DNA from: Stappia indica
GTDB lineage: Bacteria > Pseudomonadota > Alphaproteobacteria > Rhizobiales > Stappiaceae
Reading direction: 5' to 3'
DNA length: 64,000 nt
Assembly: GCF_001696535.1 (NCBI RefSeq)
Contig: NZ_MBQE01000006.1
Coordinates: forward strand, 464,976-528,975
Shown here: piece by piece, positions 1-8,827 of the stretch
Position numbering within the stretch: the stretch's first letter is position 1
Layout: each line of letters begins with the position of its first letter
Position numbers and translations under genes: made by a program
Notes under the pieces: model-generated
Seen by the model: the letters and a program-made list of their open reading frames with translations, nothing else
Database searches by the model: none
Told to the model about the DNA's origin: nothing

Positions 1-2
1 GG

Positions 3-887
3 CCGGTCAAGCGCGCCTTTCACGAGGCGCTGCGCCGCCTGCCGGTGGGCTTCGGCCCGCGCCTTGGCCACGCGCTCGCGCCTGTCGTCCAGCATATGGA
101 GCGGCGGCGGCTGTTCGCCCGCCGGCTGGCCTGGACGCTCGCCCGGCTGCATCCGCGCGCGCCGCTGACGGCCGCCGAGCACGCGGCGGCGGTGCGGCGC
201 TGGTGGCAGGGGACGGGCGCGATCCTGGCCGAATACGCAACGATCGAGCGGCTGCGCGAGGCCGGGCGGCTGGAGGTCGTGGATCCGCACGGCACGCTGG
301 CCGAGCTACCGGTGGACGCGCCGGTCGTCTTCGCCTGCGTGCATCTGGGGCCGTTCGAACTGTGCTTCGAAAGCGTGCTCAACACGTTCGGCCGCGAGGC
401 GGTCGGCACCTGGCAGCCGGAGCCTTCGCCGACGTCAAACCGCATCCTGCACGATCTGCGCGCCCGCTACGGGCTCTACGTCTTTCCGCCCGGTCAGCGC
501 TCGGCGCGGCACCTGCACAAGATGGTGGTGGGAGAGGGCTTCGACGCGATCCTGTTCGTCGACGAAGTGCGCGAGCGGCAGATCCACCTGCCCGCCTTCG
601 GCCGGCCGCTGCCGGAGCGGGGCAACGCCTCCGTCGCGATAAAGCTGGCGCTCAAGACCGGGGCGCCGGTGGTGCCGATCCATGTGCTGCGCTCAGGCGC
701 GGCGCGGTACCGGGTGCATGTCGGTGCGCCGCTGGATTTTCAGCGGGAGGGCGCGCCGGACAGCGCCATGATGGCCGGGATTGCCGCGCTCGACCGTCAT
801 TTCGAGCCGGTCGTCCGGCAGAACCTCGACCAGTGGTACATGCTGAAGGAAGTGCGCCTGCCGGACTTCGACCCGGCAAAGGTCTGA
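3..887 (+). CDS. LpxL/HtrB-type lysophospholipid acyltransferase, 5' end missing
   Basis: Membrane-associated acyltransferase of the LpxL/HtrB (lauroyl acyltransferase) superfamily, which moves an acyl chain from acyl-ACP to a lipid A precursor or another lipid. The frame is open from base 3 of the window with no stop, so the gene probably begins upstream; the first in-frame start codon inside is GTG at 45, which would give 280 aa, slightly short for the family. The catalytic H-x4-D/E motif is visible as HLGPFE (His codon at 342). A later VDE...LPAFGRP segment matches the family's second conserved block. The gene converges on the TRAP permease genes, 19 bp away. Which lipid is acylated cannot be read from sequence. 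Confidence 0.8.
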   Translation, partial: PVKRAFHEALRRLPVGFGPRLGHALAPVVQHMERRRLFARRLAWTLARLHPRAPLTAAEHAAAVRRWWQGTGAILAEYATIERLREAGRLEVVDPHGTLAELPVDAPVVFACVHLGPFELCFESVLNTFGREAVGTWQPEPSPTSNRILHDLRARYGLYVFPPGQRSARHLHKMVVGEGFDAILFVDEVRERQIHLPAFGRPLPERGNASVAIKLALKTGAPVVPIHVLRSGAARYRVHVGAPLDFQREGAPDSAMMAGIAALDRHFEPVVRQNLDQWYMLKEVRLPDFDPAKV

Positions 888-906
888 GCGGGGCCTTGCA
901 GCCCCG

Positions 907-2229
907 TCAGTAGAGCAGGCGCACGAGGGCGAGCGTCAGGCCCGGGAACAGCACCAGGATCGCCACGCGGACGATGTCGCTGGCGATGAACGGCACGACG
1001 CCGCGGAAGGTCTGCGACAGCGGCACGTCGGGCGCCATCGAGTTGATGACGAAGAGATTCATGCCGACCGGCGGCGTTATCAGCCCGACCTCCACCACGA
1101 TCAGCACGATGATGCCGAACCACAGGGCGAACTCTTCCGGCGGCAGGCCGAAGTCGAGCGCCGAAACGATGGGAAAGAAGATCGGGATCGTCAGCAGGAT
1201 CATGGAGAGCGAATCCATGATGCAGCCGAAGATCAGATAGCAGACCAGGATGATCAGCAGCACGGTCCAGGGATTGAGGCCGAGCTCGCCGACATAGGCG
1301 GCCGACTGCTGCGGCAGCTGCGAGAAGGCGAGAAAGCCGTTGTAGACGCTGGCGCCGAGCACGATGAAGAAGATCATGCCGGTGGCGCTGGCGGTCGACA
1401 GGAAGGATTCCACCAGCCCCTTGCGGTCGAGCCCGCCATTGAGGAGGGCGACGATGCCGGTGCCGGCCGCGCCGACGGCCGCGCCTTCGGTCGGCGTGAA
1501 GATGCCCGAATAGATGCCGCCGATCACCGCGACGAAGATCACCATGACCGGCCAGACGGCGATCAGTGCGGCGATCCGTTCGGCGCCCGTCGCCTTGGCC
1601 TGGCTGCCGGCGCTGTCCGGGCGGAAGCGCACATAGAGCGAGACGGTGAGCATGTAGCCGAGGGCGGCGAGAAGGCCCGGAATGAAGGCGGCGACGAAGA
1701 GCTTGGCGATGTTCTGCTCCGTCAGGATGGCGTAGATCACCAGCACGACGGAGGGCGGAATGAGGATGCCGAGCGTGCCGCCGGCGGCAAGGCAGGCGGT
1801 CGACAGGGCGCCGGAATAGCCGCAGCGCCGCATCTCGGGCAGGGCGACCTGGCCCATGGTCGCGGCGGTGGCGAGCGAGGAGCCGCAGATCGCGCCGAAG
1901 CCGCCGCAGGCCGCGACCGCCGCCATGGCAACGCCGCCGCGCCGGTGGCCGACCATCGTCTCGGCCGCGCGGAACAGCGCCCGCGACATGCCCCCGCGCG
2001 TGGCGAACTGGCCCATCAGGAGGAACAGCGGCACGATGGACAGCGAGTAGTTGGAAAAGGTGCTGTAGACCAGCGACTTGAGCTGCGCCAGGATCGGCAC
2101 CGTGCTCCCCGTTACCAGCGTCGTTCCGGCAATGCCGACCAGCAGCATCGACAGGCCGATGGGCAGGCGCAGGAAGATCATCAGCAGCAGGACGGGAACC
2201 GACCACAGGCCGTATTCGAGCGATGACAC
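907..2229 (-). CDS. dctM: TRAP transporter large permease subunit (DctM family)
   Basis: Large membrane subunit of a tripartite ATP-independent periplasmic (TRAP) transporter, carrying the ion-coupled solute path in the inner membrane. The 440-aa product is almost entirely hydrophobic with about 12 predicted helices and the usual DctM length. The start is GTG at 2229, six bases after the stop of the small subunit gene, so the two are co-transcribed. The substrate is unknown; DctM families carry C4-dicarboxylates, sugar acids, taurine, ectoine and others. No solute-binding DctP gene adjoins this pair, which is unusual. Confidence 0.9.
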   Translation of the reverse strand: MSSLEYGLWSVPVLLLMIFLRLPIGLSMLLVGIAGTTLVTGSTVPILAQLKSLVYSTFSNYSLSIVPLFLLMGQFATRGGMSRALFRAAETMVGHRRGGVAMAAVAACGGFGAICGSSLATAATMGQVALPEMRRCGYSGALSTACLAAGGTLGILIPPSVVLVIYAILTEQNIAKLFVAAFIPGLLAALGYMLTVSLYVRFRPDSAGSQAKATGAERIAALIAVWPVMVIFVAVIGGIYSGIFTPTEGAAVGAAGTGIVALLNGGLDRKGLVESFLSTASATGMIFFIVLGASVYNGFLAFSQLPQQSAAYVGELGLNPWTVLLIILVCYLIFGCIMDSLSMILLTIPIFFPIVSALDFGLPPEEFALWFGIIVLIVVEVGLITPPVGMNLFVINSMAPDVPLSQTFRGVVPFIASDIVRVAILVLFPGLTLALVRLLY

Positions 2230-2235
2230 GTACGG

Positions 2236-2760
2236 TTACTCCCGGCCGGTCGCGGCCGCAGGCGGCGCGAGGGTCTCGTCAAGGCTGCGCCAGACGGTAT
2301 AGGCACAGACCAGCACGGCGAAGGCCGCGCCGACCAGCGAGGCGGCATAGGGCCACCAAAGCGGAAACTGCAGGATGAAGGTGGTCTCGCCATAAGCCTG
2401 CTTGTCCAGCATGCCGAGCCACAGGCGCCAGCAGATCAGGCCGCTGGCCAGCGTCATCAGGATGTTGGCGATGAGATCGACGCCCGCGTTGACCCTGGGG
2501 CCGAAGCGCGCCAGCAGCAGGTCGACGGTGACATGGCCGCGCTTGAGCTGGCACCAGGGCAGGAAGGCGAAGATCGCGAAGGCGGTGCCCGCTTCCACCA
2601 GCTCGTAGTCGCCGGGAATGGGGCCAAGGCCGACGGAGGTCAGCGCGCGGCCGGTGATCGACACGACGGTGGCGATGGTCAGCGCGACCAGCACCGCACC
2701 GCCGGCAATCGCCAGCCAGGCACAGAGCCGCTCCAGCAGCCGTTCGACGGATTGACGCAT
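2236..2760 (-). CDS. dctQ: TRAP transporter small permease subunit (DctQ family)
   Basis: Small four-helix membrane subunit of the TRAP transporter encoded with the DctM gene. The 174-aa product starts at ATG 2760, chosen because GGAGG lies about 10 bases upstream and the start gives a typical DctQ length; the frame stays open to 2898 but the extra residues are low-quality basic sequence. Four hydrophobic segments are visible, with the family-typical WCQLKRGHVTVDLL stretch near residue 85. It is divergent from the sulfatase gene, leaving a 300-base gap (2761-3060) that must hold promoters for both directions; I recognise no operator there. Confidence 0.87.
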   Translation of the reverse strand: MRQSVERLLERLCAWLAIAGGAVLVALTIATVVSITGRALTSVGLGPIPGDYELVEAGTAFAIFAFLPWCQLKRGHVTVDLLLARFGPRVNAGVDLIANILMTLASGLICWRLWLGMLDKQAYGETTFILQFPLWWPYAASLVGAAFAVLVCAYTVWRSLDETLAPPAAATGRE

Positions 2761-3060
2761 CAGCTCTCGGTCCTCCCCAGCGCGGGCCCGGCGCCATCGG
2801 CGCAGACTGCCCGCTCCCTTGCGGTCCCTGCCTGTCCTGCTCTTAACGGCTGGCGCGGGCGGCGACAACTCCTGCCCGAAGGCGGATGCGACCGGCAAGG
2901 CTGACAGGGTGATCCATGCAAAAGGTAATGTAAAATGAGATTTGGATGAGTTTCCATAACCGCTGGCGCGGTCGGTCGGCCCATGCTTGCCTCTCCCGTC
3001 CGGCTCGGCTCAACTGCGGGCCGTTGGACAGGTGATTTGGGCCCGAAGGGAGTGCCGGGA

Positions 3061-4812
3061 GTGGCGAGACGCGCGCGCAATATCCTTTTCGTGATGTATG
3101 ACCAGCTGCGCTTCGACTATCTCGGCTGCGCCGGCCATCCGCACCTCAAGACGCCGAATTTCGACCGGCTGGCGGCGCGCGGGGTGCGCTTCACCAATGC
3201 CTATGTGCAGTCGCCGATCTGCGGCGCCTCGCGCATGAGCTTCTACACCGGGCGCTATGTCGGCTCGCACGGTGCGGCCTGGAACAACTATCCGCTGAAG
3301 GCGGGCGAGGTGACGCTGGGCGACCATCTGCGGGCACGCGGCATGGACGCGGTGCTGATCGGCAAGACCCACATGAAGGTCGACGATGCCGGGCTCGACC
3401 GGCTCGGCATCTCGCGCGGCGGCATCATCGGCACCCGCATCGCCGAATGCGGCTTCGATGCCAGGGTGCGCGACGACGGGCTGTGGGCGGAAGGTCTGGA
3501 CGGGCCGTATGACGCCAAGCCCTCGCCCTACAACGAGTTCCTCAAGGCGCGCGGCTACGACAGCCGCAACCCTTGGCACGACCATGCCAATTCCGGCCTT
3601 TCGGAGGAGCGGGACGCGGACGGGCGCGGCGACATCGAGAGCGGCTGGCTGATGCGCAATGCCGGGCTCGCGGCGAATGTGCGGGAAGAAGACGCCGAGA
3701 CGCCGTGGCTGACCGACGAGACGCTGGCCTTCCTCTCAGAGCGGCGCGAGGAGCGGCGGGCGGTCCCCTGGCTCTGCCACGTTTCCTACATCAAGCCGCA
3801 CTGGCCCTATATCGTGCCGGCGCCCTATCACGACATGTATGGCCCCGAAGACGTGCTGCCGGCCGTGCGCCATGAGCGCGAGCGGGCCGACCCCAATCCG
3901 GTCTTCGAGGCCTTCATGCAGAGCCGGGCCTCGCGCAGCTTTGCCCGCGACGAGGTGCGGGAGGCGGCGATCCCCGCCTATATGGGCCTGGTGCGCCAGT
4001 GCGACGACCAGTTCGGCCGGCTGCTCGACGCGCTGGAGGACAGCGGCGCGCTGGACGACACGATGATCGTCGTCACCTCCGACCATGGCGACTATCTCGG
4101 CGACCACTGGCTCGGCGAGAAGGATCTCTTCCACGAGCCCTCGGTGAAGGTGCCGCTGATCGTCTACGACCCTTCGGAAGCGGCCGATGCGACCCGCGGC
4201 AGCACCTGCGACGCGCTGGTCGAGGCGATCGATCTGGCCGCCACCTTCGTCGACGTGGCGGGACGCCGGGACGGCGAGGCGCCGGACCTGCCCGGCCACA
4301 TCCTGGAAGGACGCTCGCTGTTGCCCTGGCTGCATGGCGATAGGCCCGCAGACTGGCGGCGCGCGGCGATCAGCGAATACGACTATTCCTGCACGCCGAT
4401 GGCCGACCGGCTCGGCGTTTCGGTCAAGGATGCCCGGCTCTTCATGGTGTTCGACGGGCGCTACAAGCTGATCCACGCCGAAGGCGGACTGCCGCCGATG
4501 CTGTTCGACCTGGAAAGCGATCCGTCCGAATTCAACGATCTCGGCCGCGATCCCGCCCATGCGGGCGAGGTGGCGCGGCTGCGCGGCCTGCTGGCCGACT
4601 GGGGTCTGCGGCTCAGCCAGCGCACCACGGTGAGCGACACGCAGATCCTGGCGCGGCGCGGCGGGGCAGGCGGGCGCACCGGCGTGCTGATCGGCGTCCA
4701 TGACGAGGCCGATGCCAGCGAGGAGGCCCTCGCCTTCTATCGCGGCAAGGTGAAACCCATGGCCGGGTCTGGGTCAGGGGCAGAGCAGGACGAGGCGGAT
4801 CAGGCCGAATAG
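3061..4812 (+). CDS. Sulfatase / phosphonate monoester hydrolase family enzyme
   Basis: Alkaline-phosphatase-superfamily hydrolase of the formylglycine type, cleaving a sulfate ester or phosphonate/phosphate monoester. The N-terminus has the metal-binding YDQLRFDYLGC block, then the formylglycine site CGASR (Cys codon at 3220, about residue 54), and later the metal-binding TSDHGDYLGDH block. The motif is C-x-A-x-R rather than the common C-x-P-x-R; formylglycine-generating enzyme is known to accept P or A. I chose GTG 3061 because GAAGGGAG sits about 9 bases upstream; the frame is open back to 2983. No signal peptide is seen, so it is probably cytoplasmic, which favours the phosphonate monoester hydrolase/choline-sulfatase branch. 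Its 3' end overlaps nagA by 13 bp on the other strand. Confidence 0.8.
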   Translation: MARRARNILFVMYDQLRFDYLGCAGHPHLKTPNFDRLAARGVRFTNAYVQSPICGASRMSFYTGRYVGSHGAAWNNYPLKAGEVTLGDHLRARGMDAVLIGKTHMKVDDAGLDRLGISRGGIIGTRIAECGFDARVRDDGLWAEGLDGPYDAKPSPYNEFLKARGYDSRNPWHDHANSGLSEERDADGRGDIESGWLMRNAGLAANVREEDAETPWLTDETLAFLSERREERRAVPWLCHVSYIKPHWPYIVPAPYHDMYGPEDVLPAVRHERERADPNPVFEAFMQSRASRSFARDEVREAAIPAYMGLVRQCDDQFGRLLDALEDSGALDDTMIVVTSDHGDYLGDHWLGEKDLFHEPSVKVPLIVYDPSEAADATRGSTCDALVEAIDLAATFVDVAGRRDGEAPDLPGHILEGRSLLPWLHGDRPADWRRAAISEYDYSCTPMADRLGVSVKDARLFMVFDGRYKLIHAEGGLPPMLFDLESDPSEFNDLGRDPAHAGEVARLRGLLADWGLRLSQRTTVSDTQILARRGGAGGRTGVLIGVHDEADASEEALAFYRGKVKPMAGSGSGAEQDEADQAE

Positions 4813-5987
4813 AGCCGGCTGCCGGCGATCCAGGTGGCGCGCACCCGCAAACCGGCGTCGAGCTCGACGAAATCCGCGTCGAACCCGGGCAGCAACCGGC
4901 CCTTGCGCTCGGCAAGGCCGGCGGCCTCGGCCGCATGCAGCGAGACCATGCGCAGGGCCAGCTCCAGCGGCAGGCCGATGGGCCCGGTGAGCCGGCGCAG
5001 CGAGGCGGACATGTCGATATCGGCACCGGCCAGCGTGCCGTCGGCCAGGGTCAGCCGGCCGAGCCCCTCGCCGATGGGCTCGCGGGCGATCTCGCGGCCG
5101 TTCAGCGTGAAGGAGCTGGCATCGGTGCCGAGCGGGGCCATCGCGTCGGTGACGACGAAGAGGCGGCCGGGGCCGGCCTTGCCGCGCGCGGCGATGCCGA
5201 TCACCGGATCGGCGACATGCAGCCCGTCGACGATGATGCCGGCCGACAGCGCGCCGGTGGCCAGCGCCGCCCCCGCAAGCCCCGGGGCGCGGTGACCGAG
5301 CGGGCTCATGGCGTTGAAGAGATGGGTGACGAGGCGCGCGCCGGCAACGGTCGCGGCCAGCGCTGTGGCGTGATCCGCGTCGCTATGGCCGAGGCTGACC
5401 ACGACGCCGGCATCGACGAGCCGGCGAATCGTTTCGCTCGGCACGATCTCGGGCGCCAGCGTGACGAGAAGCAGCGGCAGGCGGCGGGCGGCGTCGATGA
5501 GCTGGGCGATGTCGTCCTCGCCCATCGGCCGGATCAGCTCGGCCGCATGGGCGCCCTTGCGCGAGGGGGCGAGATGCGGCCCCTCCAGATGCAGGCCGAG
5601 GCAGCCGGGCACGCTGGTCGCCGCGCCGATGGCGGCGCGAATCGCCCGCTCGGTGACCTGCGGCGTGTCGGTGATCAGCGTCGGCAGGAAGGCGGTGGTG
5701 CCGAAGCGGCGATGGGCGGTGGCGATGGCGGCGATGGAATCGCGGTCGGTCGCGGTGTTGAACTGCACCCCGCCGCCGCCATTGACCTGCAGGTCGATGA
5801 AGCCGGGCACCAGCATGTCACCGGCCGCCTCGATCCGCTCGGCATCGCCCGGCAGGTCCTGGCCGCGCACGATGCCGGCAATGCCGCCGTTTTCAACGAG
5901 AAGCGCGGCATTCTCGTGCCAGCTCTCGCCGTCGAAGATCTTCCTTGCAGAAATCGCCAGGGGGCGCCGGGGAGTCTCGTCAGGCAT
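4800..5987 (-). CDS. nagA: N-acetylglucosamine-6-phosphate deacetylase
   Basis: Cytoplasmic amidohydrolase that removes acetate from GlcNAc-6-phosphate, feeding amino-sugar or peptidoglycan-recycling carbon to glucosamine-6-phosphate. Visible family blocks are IDLQVNG near 64-70, HLEGPHLAP with the metal-binding Glu near 135, GHSDAD with His near 201, THLFNAMSP with His near 222, and VTDAMAPLG with the catalytic Asp near 281. The 395-aa length is normal. ATG 5987 was chosen because homology begins just after it; the frame is open to 6182, but that stretch overlaps the upstream kinase. It lies 88 bases downstream of the kinase gene, probably in one operon. Confidence 0.92.
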   Translation of the reverse strand: MPDETPRRPLAISARKIFDGESWHENAALLVENGGIAGIVRGQDLPGDAERIEAAGDMLVPGFIDLQVNGGGGVQFNTATDRDSIAAIATAHRRFGTTAFLPTLITDTPQVTERAIRAAIGAATSVPGCLGLHLEGPHLAPSRKGAHAAELIRPMGEDDIAQLIDAARRLPLLLVTLAPEIVPSETIRRLVDAGVVVSLGHSDADHATALAATVAGARLVTHLFNAMSPLGHRAPGLAGAALATGALSAGIIVDGLHVADPVIGIAARGKAGPGRLFVVTDAMAPLGTDASSFTLNGREIAREPIGEGLGRLTLADGTLAGADIDMSASLRRLTGPIGLPLELALRMVSLHAAEAAGLAERKGRLLPGFDADFVELDAGLRVRATWIAGSRLYSA

Positions 5988-6075
5988 GGTCCGGGCTTCC
6001 CCGCGTCGGGGCCGGCTTTCGCCGGCGAAAGGATCGTTGCCGCTTTTTGCGTCAGCGGCTGGCGGCGCGCAAGCG

Positions 6076-6945
6076 TCAGGCGGCGAAAAACGCCCGCCTT
6101 GCCATGCGCACCGCCCCGTCCAGCGCATCGCCGAGCGGCGCGGCAAGGAGGCCCGCGAAGGGCGGCGCGAGGCGCGGCGCATAGAGCGGGGCGAGCCCGC
6201 CCATCAGCGCGATGCGCCGGCAGCCGGGCCACAGGAGGGCGGAGAGCATTTCCTCCACCTCCTTGGTGAAGGCGGCAAGCAGGGCCTCGGCCTCGCTGTC
6301 GCCGGCCTTTGCGGCATCGAAGACCGCCGGGGCGTGGCGGGCGAAATCGGCCTGGCGGGCGGAGCCGGCAAAGGCGACCATGCGGGCCGGATCGTCGCCG
6401 AAGGCGGCAAGCAGCATCTCGGCAAGCATCCCGCGCGGGCGCACCCCGTCGCGCGACAGCAGCGCCGATTTCAGCGCCTCGCGGCCGAGCCGGGCCCCGC
6501 CTCCCTGGTCGGCGAGATGCACGCCCCAGCCGCCGACGCTGCGGATCTTCCCGTCCTGGCGGGCGAGAAAGGCCGAGCCGGTGCCGAGGATCGCCATGAT
6601 GCCGTCGTCGGGGCCGAGCGCGCCTTCCAGCGCGATCTCGCCGTCGCCGACGAGTTCCACCTGCGAGAAGGGAAGGGAGAGAAGCGAGCGGCCGTCGCGG
6701 CCGAGCTGGCGGGCGCCGGCAAGGCCGAGCAGCGCCGGACAGGCCGAGAGCGCGCCGGCCGGCAACCCGGCCTCGGCGAGCGCGCCTTGCGCCGCTGCAA
6801 CGATGTTTGCGGCGGCCTGCTGCGGATCGGTCGCGACATTGGCCGGGCCGGCGAGACCGCGCGAGACGATCTCGCCGTCGGGACCGGCAAGGGCGGCGCG
6901 GCAGGTGCTGCCGCCACCGTCGATGGCGATGAGCCAGGAGCTCAT
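6076..6945 (-). CDS. BadF/BadG-type ATPase, probable N-acetylglucosamine/glucosamine kinase
   Basis: Sugar kinase of the BadF/BadG/BcrA/BcrD ATPase fold, which in NagA neighbourhoods phosphorylates GlcNAc or glucosamine. The actin-like ATPase phosphate-1 loop is visible at the N-terminus (AIDGGGSTCRAAL, residues about 7-19), the phosphate-2 region as ILGTGSAFLA near 115-125, and GGWGVHLADQGGG near 134. At 289 aa it has the expected length. Its position upstream of nagA on the same strand supports an amino-sugar role: phosphorylation, then deacetylation. The exact sugar is inferred from context, not from a diagnostic residue. Confidence 0.82.
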   Translation of the reverse strand: MSSWLIAIDGGGSTCRAALAGPDGEIVSRGLAGPANVATDPQQAAANIVAAAQGALAEAGLPAGALSACPALLGLAGARQLGRDGRSLLSLPFSQVELVGDGEIALEGALGPDDGIMAILGTGSAFLARQDGKIRSVGGWGVHLADQGGGARLGREALKSALLSRDGVRPRGMLAEMLLAAFGDDPARMVAFAGSARQADFARHAPAVFDAAKAGDSEAEALLAAFTKEVEEMLSALLWPGCRRIALMGGLAPLYAPRLAPPFAGLLAAPLGDALDGAVRMARRAFFAA

Positions 6946-6969
6946 GTCAGTGCGCTCACTGCCCTCGGC

Positions 6970-8598
6970 TCAGTGCGTGGCGGGCTGCTCGGCGAGCTTG
7001 CGGGCCTGCTCGATCCAGCCGTCGCGGTCGATGCGGCCGCGGAAGTCGAGCCGGTTGTCGAGCGCGGCGATCTGCTCGTCGGTGAGCGCGGCGATCTGCC
7101 AGTAGTGGAAGATGCCGGCGCCGTTGAGCGCGGTCTGCAGCTTCGGCCCGACGCCGGAGATCGCCGTGAGGTCGTCGGCGACGCCGCGCGGCTTGGCCAG
7201 CAGGACCTCTGCCAGCGGATCGGAGACCGGCTTGGTCTTGGCCTTTTCAGGGGCCTTTTCCGGGGCCTTTGCGGGGGTCTTCGCCTCGGCGGGCTTCTCG
7301 GCGACGGGAATGGTCACCTCGGAAGAGGCCGACTTCACCGTGTCGGAAGCCTTGGGAGCCGTGGTCGGCAGATGCGCGTGGCTGCGCATGAAGTCGAGGA
7401 TGCGCGGGGCGATCTCCGAGCGGAAGCGCGAGCCGTTGAACACGCCATAATGGCCGACATCCGGCTGCATGTAATGGGCGCGCATGTCGGGCGAGAGATT
7501 GACGCACAGATTGTGCGCCGCCATCGTCTGGCCGCGGCCGGTGATGTCGTCCTTCTCGCCCTCGACCGTCAGCAGGGCCGAGCGGCGGATCGCGCCGCAA
7601 TCGACCAGCTCGCCGCGATGGCGCATCTTGCCGTTGGCGAGCGCGTGGCGGATGAACACGGTTTCCACCGTCTGCAGGTAGAACTCGGCCGTGAGGTCCA
7701 TCACCGCCAGATACTCGTCGTAGAAGTCGCGGTGCTTCTCGGCATTGTCGCCGTCGCCGGAGACGAGGTGCTGGAAGAACTCGTGATGCGCATTGACGTG
7801 CCGGTCGAGGTTCATGCTCATGAAGCCCGAAAGCTGCAGGAAGCCCGGATAGACGTCGCGCATGAAGCCCGGCTGCGGGAACGGCACCTTCATGATGACG
7901 TTGCGCTCGAACCAGTCGATGCTCTTGTTCTCGGCCAGATCGTTGACGGCGGTCGGGTTGATCCGCGTGTCGATTGGCCCGCCCATCAGCGTGACGCTGG
8001 CCGGCGCGCAAGGATCGTTGTGCGCTTCCATCACCGCCGTGGCGGCAAGCACCGGTACCGAGGGCTGGCATACGGCCATGACATGGGTGTCCGGCCCCAG
8101 GAAGTGCAGCATCTCGATGACGTAGTCGATGTAGTCGTCGAGATCGAACCGGCCGTCGGTGAGCGGCACCATGCGCGCATCGATCCAGTCGGTGATGTAG
8201 ATGTCGGCGCTCGGCAGCATGGTCTCGACCGTGCCGCGCAACAGCGTCGCATAGTGGCCCGACATCGGCGCAACCATCAGGATGCGCGGGCCCTTGTGCT
8301 TGCGCTCGCCGAGCTTGCGGTCGAAATGCAAGAGGTTGCAGAAGGGCTTCTTCCAGACGATCTCCTCGCGCACCGGCACCTTGACGCCGCTGACGGTGGT
8401 CTGGGTGAGGCCGAACTCCGGCTTGCCGTAGCGCCGGGTCATCCGCTCGATCATCTCGCAGCCGGCGGCGACAGAGCGCCCGATCGGGGTGTGGGAGAAC
8501 GGATTGAGCGGGTTCTGGAAGTACAGGCGCGTCATGTCTGCGGTCGCCCGCAGAGGACTCATCGCCGCATGATTGAATTCATAGACCTGATAGAACAC
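6970..8598 (-). CDS. phaZ: Intracellular polyhydroxyalkanoate depolymerase with C-terminal helix-hairpin-helix tail
   Basis: Alpha/beta-hydrolase that degrades stored polyhydroxybutyrate granules. The PhaZ domain covers about residues 1-410. The nucleophile is Cys177 in VCQPSVP, as in Cys-type intracellular PHB depolymerases, with a probable Asp near 350 (EGEKDD) and His near 383 (DVGHYG). GTG 8598 is preferred over the open-frame start at 8676 because homology (FYQVYEFNHA) begins there and GAGGT lies about 8 bases upstream. After residue 410 come a Lys/Ala/Pro-rich linker (about 411-470) and a helix-hairpin-helix domain (ISGVGPKLQ near 480, then a GRIDRDGWIEQA helix to 536), resembling the tail on some rhizobial NuoE and ribosomal L21 proteins. 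The gene follows the sugar kinase region on the same strand but belongs to storage metabolism. Confidence 0.88.
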   Translation of the reverse strand: MFYQVYEFNHAAMSPLRATADMTRLYFQNPLNPFSHTPIGRSVAAGCEMIERMTRRYGKPEFGLTQTTVSGVKVPVREEIVWKKPFCNLLHFDRKLGERKHKGPRILMVAPMSGHYATLLRGTVETMLPSADIYITDWIDARMVPLTDGRFDLDDYIDYVIEMLHFLGPDTHVMAVCQPSVPVLAATAVMEAHNDPCAPASVTLMGGPIDTRINPTAVNDLAENKSIDWFERNVIMKVPFPQPGFMRDVYPGFLQLSGFMSMNLDRHVNAHHEFFQHLVSGDGDNAEKHRDFYDEYLAVMDLTAEFYLQTVETVFIRHALANGKMRHRGELVDCGAIRRSALLTVEGEKDDITGRGQTMAAHNLCVNLSPDMRAHYMQPDVGHYGVFNGSRFRSEIAPRILDFMRSHAHLPTTAPKASDTVKSASSEVTIPVAEKPAEAKTPAKAPEKAPEKAKTKPVSDPLAEVLLAKPRGVADDLTAISGVGPKLQTALNGAGIFHYWQIAALTDEQIAALDNRLDFRGRIDRDGWIEQARKLAEQPATH

Positions 8599-8791
8599 GT
8601 GACCGACCTCGCAATCTCCGTGAGGCAGTGCAGCATGGCCGCCTGCCTTTTTTCGCATTGCAAAATAGTATGACAAAGATTAACGCCGCTTCAACCTGTA
8701 CGGAGGTCCACATGGGCTCAGGCGGTACGGGGATACCGGACGCAGCGGTTCAGGCGAGGAAAACTTCTCCCGGCTGTTCCGAAAACGCGAG

Positions 8792-8810
8792 GCAAGACAG
8801 GATCTTGCCA
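8792..8810. promoter_or_regulatory. Perfect 7-bp inverted repeat upstream of phaZ
   Basis: GGCAAGA (8792-8798) and TCTTGCC (8804-8810) form a perfect inverted repeat with a 5-base centre. It lies about 200 bp upstream of the phaZ start and just past the hemW terminator. It could be a regulator-binding palindrome or an RNA hairpin; no T-run follows, so it is not a simple terminator. Confidence 0.3.
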
Positions 8811-8827
8811 GAAGCGGCCACGCGGTG

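Noticed and set aside
5461..8673. Long plus-strand open frame of 1070 codons
   Set aside because: It is antisense to nagA, the sugar kinase and phaZ, which have clear homology and start sites. High GC produces long stop-free shadow frames.
8680..8694. Near-match to a CtrA box (TTAA-N7-TCAA) upstream of phaZ
   Set aside because: One half-site is imperfect, unlike the perfect box at 18090, and there is no other support.
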